Source: Cochliopodium minus (taxonomy: Eukaryota > Discosea > Himatismenida > Cochliopodiidae). Taken from it: a stretch of DNA of 14,129 nucleotides. Below are positions 1 to 9,896 of this stretch, in pieces. The DNA is taken from assembly GCA_024220525.1 (NCBI GenBank), contig JAMYWO010000109.1, positions 1 through 14,129 of the forward strand, read 5' to 3'. The translations under genes were made by a program, and so were the position numbers. The notes beneath the pieces are model-generated. The model was not told the DNA's origin and ran no database searches. It was given only the letters and a program-made list of their open reading frames with translations. The stretch's first letter is position 1; each line of letters begins with the position of its first letter.

Positions 1-197
1 ATCAGATATTTATAGGTAAAATAATTTTTTATTTTTCATTTTTTATTTATACTTATATTTATGTTTATTTTTATTTTGTTTTTTTAATTCTTTATTATCT
101 ATCTATTTATTTATTATTTATTATTTTTTAATTATTATTATTTTTTATTTATTTATTATTTAATATTTTTTATTTTTTATTGAAATTTTTTTTTCAG
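1..197 (+). other. Intron of the m-AAA protease gene, 3' part
   Basis: T-rich sequence ending in a pyrimidine run and CAG at 195-197. The next exon opens in phase 0 with VRKLF, which in this family directly follows the GVGASR segment after Walker A. The window therefore begins inside an intron. The first 15 bases look faintly like an exon end, but they do not fit the required phase. Confidence 0.7.
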
Positions 198-3172
<2,975 letters not shown>

Positions 3173-3238
3173 TTAACTTTAATTAAACAAACTTTAAATA
3201 TTAAATAAAAAAAAATAATTAATTTTTTATTAAATTTT
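3173..3238. terminator. Convergent 3' spacer with facing poly(A) signals
   Basis: Only 66 bp separate the stop of the + strand protease gene from the stop of the - strand membrane-protein gene. AATAAA occurs on the + strand near 3203, and its complement TTTATT on the + strand near 3226 serves the - strand gene. Transcript ends probably overlap. Inferred from motifs and layout only. Confidence 0.55.
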
Positions 3239-6200
3239 TTAATAATCATGTTCGTTTATTAATTTCGATCCAGCAATCAAAAGGATGTTATGATCTTTAA
3301 AGTAAGAACTGATTTGTATGAACAACGCAGCCAAAGAAACGAGACCCAAACTCAAAGCGCCATAAACAGGCAAGAAAAATTGTAAGGAAGAGAGAATCAA
3401 GAAAGCTCCTACCACACTACTCACTATCATTCTGGTCAAAAGAGGCATTGAAAAAGAGAGTTTTGCTCCCAAAATAAGAAAAGCAAAAGAAGCAAAAAAT
3501 TGAAGTAAACTCTCAAAGTTATAACTTACAACGTTTAAATAATAGAAAGTGAGATTAGAAGATTGATAAAGGGAAGAAAGTATGAACAAGAAAGTGAAAG
3601 AACGTGCAAAAAGAAGACTGTAGTGTCCGCTTTTACAGTTAAAAATCAAAAATAAAACGATTGAAATGAAAACTACCAAGTATGTCAACACTGAAATGCT
3701 TTCGTATCCCACAAACATCTTGTGAGGGTTCAATGACTTCAGATCAGATGGAGATAATTGGAAAAAAGAGATTGGGGTTCGAGCGAGTGAAGGTGAAATA
3801 GTTCTTTAAATAATAAAAAAATATTTATAATTAAATAAAAATAAACGAAAATAAAAAATTAAAAAAATATTTAAATTAAAAAATAAAAATAAAAATTAAT
3901 TATTTCAATAAAAAATAAAAAAATAAAAAAATAAAAAAATAAAAAAATAAAAAAATAAAAATACCTCAACAACCACAAGACAGAACGTCCTCCAATTATA
4001 GAGACGAATAAAGAGGAGAGAACGATGGCGTAATTGGAAGCCCTATCCTTCTTTTTCTTCTCTGTGTACACCATAGAGTAGTAGTAGCTAAGGAAAAAGG
4101 AGAGAAAAACAGGTAAATATCTTGCCAATTCTATTGTCCTAAAATTAAAAATCAAAAAAAATAAAATAAATTAAGAGAATTAAAAATTAAAAAAAAAAAA
4201 GTAAAAAAAATAAAAAATCAAAAAATCAAAATGAAATAAATAGAAATGAACATTTTTAAAAAATTTAAATAAAACAAATAAAATGAATAAATTAATTAAA
4301 TTAAAAAATAAATATTTACCAAAAATTTTTGTTGTAGTGTCCCCAGTAAGATAGGACGAAGATGAGCATGAAGGAAGAGAAGATGCCGAAAAGGTTGAAG
4401 AATAAACTTGTTTTTGGAATTTTTCCGCTCACACTGTACTCATTTCTTTTGTTAAAAAATTAATTAAAAAATAATCAAAAATAAAATTAACGAAAGTAAA
4501 ATTAAAACTAATAGGATAAAATCTAACCAAAATTAAAAATATAATAAAAATAATTCAAAAAAAATAAAAAATGAATCAAAAAAATAAATTAAAGAATAAA
4601 AAATTATTAAAATAAAAAAATGATGAAAAAATATAATTAAGAAATAAATTATAATGAGAATAATTCAAAAAAATAAAACTTGTGTAAATAAATAAATAAA
4701 TAAATTTATTTAAAAAACAAATAATCAAAAAAATAAAATGAAAAATAAAAATTAAAAAAATGTTAAAAAAAAAATTAAAATGAAATGAAAAAAAATAAAC
4801 AATTTAAAAATATTTAAATAAAGAATAAAATGAATAAAATATCAAAATAAAAAAATGGTGAAATAAAAATAAATTAACAAATAAATTAAAATGAATTAAA
4901 AAGAAAATAAAATTTAAAAAATAAAATTAATTAAAAAAAAAATAATCAAAAATATTGTTCATTTGGTTTACTTGTTGACGATAGTCTCGAGGATGGTTCC
5001 CATTTCACCAAAAGAAAAGAAGCAAAGGAAGAAAGCGAGGGCAGTGATGATGAGGAGGTCGAAGAATTGGAGGATGTTCTCGTTGAAAATTTTTTGCGCC
5101 AAAAAGAAGGCGAAGTTGCCGCCAAAATTCAAAAACAAAAATGAAGCTAAGTATGAAAACCCAAAAATGAGCATGTTCCACTTTTAAAATAAAATAAAAA
5201 AATAAAATAAAAAAATCAGAAAATAAATGAGTTAATTTCAAAAAAAAAAAATTGTAAAATAAAAATTAAAGTAATGATAAAAATACAGAATCAAAATTTT
5301 TTCAAAATGAAAAAAAATAAAATAAAATAAATGATAAAATAATAAAATTATAAATATGAGTTATTTTTTTCAAAAAAAAAATGGTTGTATAATAAAAAAT
5401 GGAAATAAAATTATTTTTTCAAAAAAAAAAATTATTTTGAAAGGAATATTGAATTAATCAAATAAAAAAAAAAAAATTATAAAAAATTTATAAAAAATAA
5501 AATAATGAAAAATTATAACCATTTCATATCCGAACAAACAGAGGAAAAATCCGACTCCCATCGAGAAGATGTGTATGACAGAGTAAGATTGTATAAGGAT
5601 AAGTGGTTCTTTGATAAAAATTTATTTTATTTTTATTTTATTTTTTATTTTTTATTTTTTATTTTATTTTTTATTTTATTTTTATTTTATTTATTTTATT
5701 TTTTGTTTTATTTTTTATTTTATTTTTTATTTTATTTTTTATTTTATTTTTTATTTTATTTTTTATTTTATTTTTATTTTTTTTGTTTTTTTTTATTTTA
5801 TTTTTTGTTTTTTATTTTACCGATACAAGAACTGAAGATGGAAGTGATTTCAGGAAAAAATTTGAAAGGAAAAGTGTTTTTGAGAGGTTGGTAAATAGGG
5901 CCTTTCATTTGCAAGAAAGCCTTTTATAAAAATAATAAAAATAAAAATTTTCTTATTTTCATACAAAGCAAAATTATTTTATTATTTTATTTATTTTATC
6001 TATTTTATTTATTTTATTTAATTTATATATTTTTATTTTGTTAATTTATTTTTTATTTTATTTGTTTTGTTAATTCATTTTTTATTTTATTTGTTTTACT
6101 TTATTTATTTTTTATTTATTTTTATTTATTTTTATTTATTTTTCTTTTTTATTTTTGTAAATTTTTTTACATTTTTCCATGATACGAATATACCTTTATT

Positions 6201-7895
6201 GGTGTCTATGATTCTTTGCCAGTCCATGCCGTTAGTGTTTATGTCCATTTTGAGCTCGATAGGAATGAGGACCACTGACAAGAGGATCCACAAATGTATG
6301 TATCTCAAAAAAATATCTAACCTCATCAAATAAAAAATAAAATAAAATAATGTAACCAGTAAAAATAAATAAAATAAAAAAAATGAAGAATAATAGAAAA
6401 ATAAATATTAAAAGTCAAAAAAAGAAATCAATTGAACATTAGAATAAACGTTCTTAAAATTGATTGCGAGCTTTTCAAGTCGCTTTAACTTTGGTTTAAT
6501 TTACAAAATATTGTTTTTGTAATTTTATAAATACAGTTTTTAAAAGTATTTATTCAAAAAAAAATAATAATTTATTTTGAACAAAGGTTTTATGGAAAAA
6601 GAAAAAAAAAATCAAGAATGAGTCAAGAAAAATAAAAATAAATGAAAAAGAAAAGTATGAAATCAATTCAACATTAGAATGAACGTTCTTAAAATTGATT
6701 GCGAACTTTTAAAGTCGCTTTAACTTTGATTTAATTTTCATATTCATGTTTTTGTAATTTAATATATACATTATAAGAAGTTTTTATTCAAAACAAATAA
6801 AATTTTATTTTGAACAAAGGTTTTTTCAAAATAGAAAAAATCAATAATGAGTCAAGAAAAATAAAATAAAAAATAAAATGAAAAATAAAAAGTATGAAAT
6901 CAATTGAACATTAGAATCAAATGTTCTTAAAATTGATTGCGAACTTTTCAAGTCGCTTTAACTTTGGTTTAATTGACATAACATGTTTTTGTAATTTTAT
7001 AAATACAGTTTTAAAGAGTATTTATTCAAAAAAAAATAAAATTTTTTTGAACAAAGGTTTTTTATGAAAATAGAAAAAAATCAACAATGAGTCAAGAAAA
7101 ACAAAATAAAAAATAAAATGAAAAATGAAATATAAATGAAAAATAAAAAGTATGAAATCAATTGAACATTAGAATTAAATGTTCTTAAAATTGATTGCGA
7201 ACTTTTCAAGTCGCTTTAACTTTGGTTTAATTTACAATCATGTTTTTGTAATTTTATAAATACAGTTTTAAAGAGTATTTCTTCAAAAACAAATAAATTT
7301 TTATTTTGAACAAAGGTTTTTATGAAAATAAAAATATAATTAATTTGGTTTTAAGTCAAGAAAAAATAATAAAAAAAATTAAAAAAAAAAATTAAATAAA
7401 TTTATCATAAAGTTACCTTGTAGAATGTATTTTCTTGGTGGAACAAATAAAATAGTAAGGAGGCAGGTCAACTCCAAGAAAAGAAAGGTGAGGAACATTT
7501 GTACAGTGAGATTTCCTTTCAAATGGATGATCGAAAGTGCAATCACCACGAAGAGGGAGAGACCTAGGTGAAGCTGTCCTTTTCCCATCTTTTGATAATG
7601 TTGTACATAATCATTTGATCTGAGAAGATCATACAGATGTTTTGATGTATACTGAGAATAATCAAAAAATAATTTATTTTCGTTAAAATAATTTTATATT
7701 TTTGTTTTATAATTTTACCTCTTCTTTATGTTCTTCATATTCTCCTATATATATTTTAATTCAGTTAATTTAACACTCTATATTTTTTTTATTTTATATT
7801 TTTATTAGGAGACCTTTGCTTATTCTCTCACAAAAATATTTTTCATTTTCATTATTATTTGGGCTGTTATTTGATACAGCATTTCCATTCTCCAT
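3239..7895 (-). CDS. Unrecognised polytopic membrane protein, 569 residues, 10 exons
   Basis: I do not recognise the family. Exons in transcript order: 7895-7814, 7744-7719, 7651-7417, 6316-6194, 5901-5821, 5608-5520, 5180-4972, 4445-4320, 4138-3965, 3803-3239. All junctions keep frame, giving 1710 nt ending in TAA. The first ~60 residues are polar (Asn/Glu-rich, then KHLYDLLRSNDY) and lack a signal peptide. After that come about 14 hydrophobic spans, near 63-80, 86-106, 120-136, 184-210, 213-245 (possibly two), 250-275, 290-315, 328-348, 360-380 and five more to about 555. Between spans 3 and 4 is a polar loop with MDWQRI. A basic loop (EKKKKDR) follows span TM8. The C terminus is short and polar. 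A transporter, receptor-like or lipid-handling protein is possible, but no signature decides. The start is the first ATG of the frame, in an A-rich context. The first donor (GTCTCC) is weak. Confidence 0.8.
3909..3962 (-). repeat. (TAAAAAAA)n octamer repeat beside a splice donor
   Basis: On the + strand, T residues at 3916, 3924, 3932, 3940, 3948 and 3956 are exactly 8 bases apart, giving an A7T array. It lies in the intron 3804-3964 of the membrane-protein gene, directly beside the donor GTATTT. The transcript sees TTTTTTTA units. Confidence 0.85.
4446..4971 (-). other. Long intron of the membrane-protein gene (526 bp)
   Basis: Transcript-strand donor GTAAAC at 4971, acceptor AAAAG at 4446, phase 2, splitting the Lys codon of TIVNK-NEY. 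The + strand is A-rich, with many short 'aaaataaa' and 'aaatgaaa' variants. No gene, RNA or conserved block was recognised. Confidence 0.8.
5181..5519 (-). other. Intron of the membrane-protein gene (339 bp)
   Basis: Donor GTTATA (off consensus) at 5519, acceptor AAAAG at 5181, phase 0, between GYEM and WNMLIF. A/T-only content with 'tttttcaaaaaaaaa' blocks near 5239, 5367 and 5416 that could fold locally. No gene was seen. Confidence 0.75.
5636..5818. repeat. TTTTATTTTATTTTTTATT microsatellite in an intron
   Basis: Array of ATTTT and ATTTTTT units (about 11-bp higher-order period) filling most of intron 5609-5820 of the - strand membrane-protein gene. The transcript reads A-rich here, opposite to most introns in the window. 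Open frames across it encode only F, Y, L and I and are discarded. Confidence 0.85.
6424..7366. repeat. Four-copy intronic satellite, about 235-258 bp per unit
   Basis: Four head-to-tail units begin with GAAATCAATT(G/C)AACATTAG at 6424, 6659, 6896 and 7154, so spacing is 235, 237 and 258. The fourth, truncated unit ends near 7366. Each unit contains TTCTTAAAATTGATTGCG, then AAGTCGCTTTAACTTTG, a 'tgtttttgtaattt' block, a TTCAAAA...TTTTGAAC hairpin, 'caaaggtttt' and GTCAAGAAAAA. Copies 3 and 4 resemble each other most. The length differences lie mainly in the A-rich linker. The units are richer in C/G than the surrounding intron and have no long open frame. Confidence 0.92.
6466..6483. repeat. 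GCGA..CTT/AAGTCGC hairpin, satellite copy 1
   Basis: GCGAGCTTTTCAAGTCGC can fold as GCGA-CTT paired with AAGTCGC, with one bulged base and a 3-base loop. The same hairpin recurs at 6701-6718, 6939-6956 and 7197-7214. Changes fall in the bulge (A/G) or the loop, leaving the stem intact. Confidence 0.6.
7719..7744 (-). CDS. 26-nt micro-exon of the membrane-protein gene
   Basis: It begins after TATATAG, ends before GTAAAA, and encodes (G)EYEEHKEE. It enters in phase 1 and leaves in phase 0, exactly matching exon 1 (ending in phase 1) and exon 3 (TAT ACA TCA, phase 0). Skipping it would break the frame. Listed separately because automated gene callers are likely to miss it. Confidence 0.7.
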
Positions 7896-8035
7896 TTTTT
7901 TTTATTTTTTTTGAAAAAAATTTAAAAGCATAGAACAATTGCGCCAAAAAAAACTTTTTTTTACAAAAAAAAATAAACTTTAATAGTCCAAAATTTCTAT
8001 TTTATAAATCTCAAAATTCACCCTTTATTTCATCT
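7896..8035 (-). promoter_or_regulatory. 140-bp spacer: membrane-protein promoter and upstream gene's 3' end
   Basis: It separates the stop of the repeat-protein gene (8036) from the ATG of the membrane-protein gene (7895), both on the - strand. It is T/A-rich except for GCGCCAAAAA at 7941-7950, which on the transcript strand reads TTTTTGGCGC, about 46-55 bases upstream of the ATG. AATAAA on the - strand near 8024-8029, 7 bases past the stop, is the likely poly(A) signal of the repeat-protein gene. No TATA box stands out from the background. Confidence 0.5.
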
Positions 8036-9289
8036 TTACTTGTTTGATTTGTGAGAATCACTATCACTGTTTTTTGTTTTACTTTTTGATCGGGAAGAAG
8101 TAGATTTCTTTCTATCTTTGCTGGGAGAATAAGTAGGAGCGTTTTTGACATCTACAATGAATTTATTGGTGAAACCAAAAGATTTGAGATCATCATTAAT
8201 ATCCTCATTTTTTTCCTTCTTTTTTAGTTCTTTAATTCTTTTCTTTTCTTCTTCCTTTTTCTTCTTTTCTAGTTTTTTTTGTTCTTTTGTCAGTTTAACT
8301 ATTAAAAAAGATGATGATTAATTTTGTAAGTTTAAAAGACCAACTAAAAAATTTTTATTTTAACCTTGTTCTTCATTATTTTCACTTTCATATTGTTGAA
8401 TAAACATATTCAGTTCTTGTGTTATTAATCTTTCGATTTGGTTTCTCCCAATATTGATAAACTTTTCGAACTTTTTCTTATCGGAAAGCGGGGATTTATT
8501 TTCACAAAATTTCTTCCAATCCTTCACATAAGAACCCTCCAATGCTACCTTTTAAATTAAAAAATTTAGAATAAATTTTTTAAAAGAGAAAAACTATTTT
8601 TTAAAAGAAAATTTTTCTTTACATCGAATATGAGATTAGATTGAATTTCGTTTAATTTCTTTGTAACTTCATGTTCATTCTCCATGTCTAAAATATCTGT
8701 TGATTGGTTCCAAAATTTCCAATTAAGATCACTCTTTGTTTTCTCCAATTTTTCTTCGAATTTAAGTCCGAGAAATTTGTTGTCTTTCATTTTTTGGAGT
8801 TTTTCTCTGATGGATAATTTATCAAAGCTAATCTTTTCCACTTTAAATGTATTTTCCTTAAAAAATGTATTGAGATCTTCCAACATTGACAACTCCAATT
8901 TATTCCTCGTTAAATTCAAAAGAGAGGTGATATCTTTTTTATCTATAACTGATTCTTCTGATTCAACTATGTTTTTCCATTTTTGGATAATATTACCTTC
9001 AAATGCAATCTATATTGTTTGTTTGTATTTATATTTAAATTTCATTATAATTATTTTTTATTTTTTTATTTTTTTTTGGTCCACTTACATCATCAAGATA
9101 TAATGTGTTTAATTCTTTCAATTTGTTTAGTATTTTTGAATTCAAATCCTTGCTCAATAGATCAGTTGTTTCCAACCATAATTTCCATTTCGAAATACTG
9201 TAGTTTTTCGATAGTTTCTCTTCAAATCTCTTGTTTTTCTCCTCATTGTTCTTAATCTCTATCAATTGTTCTCTGGTTGAAGTGGACAT
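8036..9289 (-). CDS. Charged helical repeat protein, 344 residues, 4 exons; function unknown
   Basis: Exons: 9289-9089, 9009-8623, 8548-8365, 8298-8036, joining to 1035 nt ending in TAA. The ATG at 9289 is the only start upstream of the repeat. Residues 6-121 and 135-250 are tandem repeats that align without gaps (about 38 of 116 identical by eye). Shared blocks are FEEKL, WKxW, TDxL, A.EG, WK, DKK, RN and LNxF. Each repeat is interrupted by a phase-0 intron at the same residue. Residues ~258-290 form a K/E coiled-coil stretch. The tail has an RKKSTSSRSKSK segment ending DSDSHKSNK, resembling RS-type nuclear tails. Each repeat may be two ~50-residue units starting with F and holding KWK. That pattern, with the tail, recalls FF-domain splicing proteins such as PRP40. 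I regard this as a weak suggestion only. Confidence 0.82.
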
Positions 9290-9336
9290 TTTTTTTTTTA
9301 TTTTTCTTTATTACAATCATCCTCTCAATCAAAAAT

Positions 9337-9747
9337 AATAAAGTAAAAGGTTTGTCATTTCATTCAATCGATTTGAAATTTCAATTCAGTAAAAATCATC
9401 TTGAAATAAAAAATACTGCACTTGAGAAAGATGAGGAGATTGTAAAAGAAAAATTTTTTTTTTCTTGATCAAGATCAAATAGAATTACAGAAAGAAATCG
9501 ATTTGTTTTTTGGGATATTTTTTTACTAAAGTTTGCTATTCATTATAAATTCTATTTTTGGAAAAAAATGCTCCAAAATTAATTACGTGATAAATATTTG
9601 ACAAATGCAGAATATGAATGGTCATCTTACAGTTTATCTAAATATCCAATATTTCTACTTTCCATAAATTTGCTAACAAAAAATTTGAAATGTCTTGTGA
9701 TTTTAGTCATACTTGGCCACATTTTTCCAAAAATAAATAAATATCGA
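9337..9747 (+). pseudogene. Possible decayed reading frame, origin unknown
   Basis: One + strand frame is open except for TGA at 9466-9468, TAA at 9580-9582 and the closing TAG at 9748-9750, over about 137 codons of AT-rich DNA. The amino-acid mix is protein-like (DKYLTNAEYEWSSYS and NTALEKDEEIVKEK) rather than the F/Y/L strings of introns. Around the T run at 9454-9463, another frame (LDQDQIELQKEIDLF) looks more plausible, as a frameshifted relic would. No family was recognised, and chance openness is not excluded. Confidence 0.3.
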
Positions 9748-9771
9748 TAGAATTAAAAATTATCGATATTT
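9739..9771. promoter_or_regulatory. Paired TATCGATA palindromes forming an 11-bp inverted repeat
   Basis: AAATATCGATA at 9739-9749 and TATCGATATTT at 9761-9771 are perfect reverse complements across an 11-base spacer. Each contains the palindromic octamer TATCGATA. They sit 126-158 bases upstream of the acyltransferase ATG. The arrangement suits two dimeric DNA-binding sites or a cruciform/hairpin. Confidence 0.5.
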
Positions 9772-9896
9772 TGGATCAATTATATGATATCCAAAGTTGA
9801 GATATGACAATAGAATCAAATATAAAGAAGAAATGTATTTTATACCTTTAATCATACTATGAAAAGAATAAAATAAAATAAAAAAAGTTTTGAGAA

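Larger units (their letters stand above)
6317..7416 (-). other. Giant 1.1-kb intron of the membrane-protein gene
   Basis: Transcript-strand donor GTAACT at 7416 and acceptor GTTAG at 6317, phase 1, completing the Asp codon between KYILQ and IFLRYIHLW. It is far longer than any other intron in the window, and the satellite at 6424-7366 explains the excess. A nearer AG at 6305-6304 was rejected because it would put the next exon in the wrong phase. Confidence 0.8.
9290..9896. promoter_or_regulatory. 607-bp divergent intergenic region
   Basis: It lies between the ATGs of the repeat-protein gene (-, 9289) and the acyltransferase gene (+, 9897), so both promoters must be here. About 9340-9840 is far less homopolymeric than other spacers and reads like decayed coding sequence (see separate entries). 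It holds the paired TATCGATA sites at 9739-9771. No tRNA, rRNA or intact gene was found. Confidence 0.6.

Noticed and set aside
1-15. Possible exon end before GTAAAA at 16
   Set aside because: Joining it to the exon at 198 in phase 0 puts TAG in frame, and no residues match the GVGASR segment expected there.
5505-5894. 129-codon + strand open frame
   Set aside because: Most of it is microsatellite. The two non-repetitive ends are antisense to real - strand exons (5520-5608 and 5821-5901).
6424-7366. CRISPR-like array
   Set aside because: Units are 235-258 bp with no unique spacers, within an intron of a eukaryotic gene.
8684-9255. Two + strand open frames of 139 and 90 codons
   Set aside because: They are antisense to exons 1 and 2 of the repeat protein, whose own frame has the duplicated motif structure and matching splice phases.
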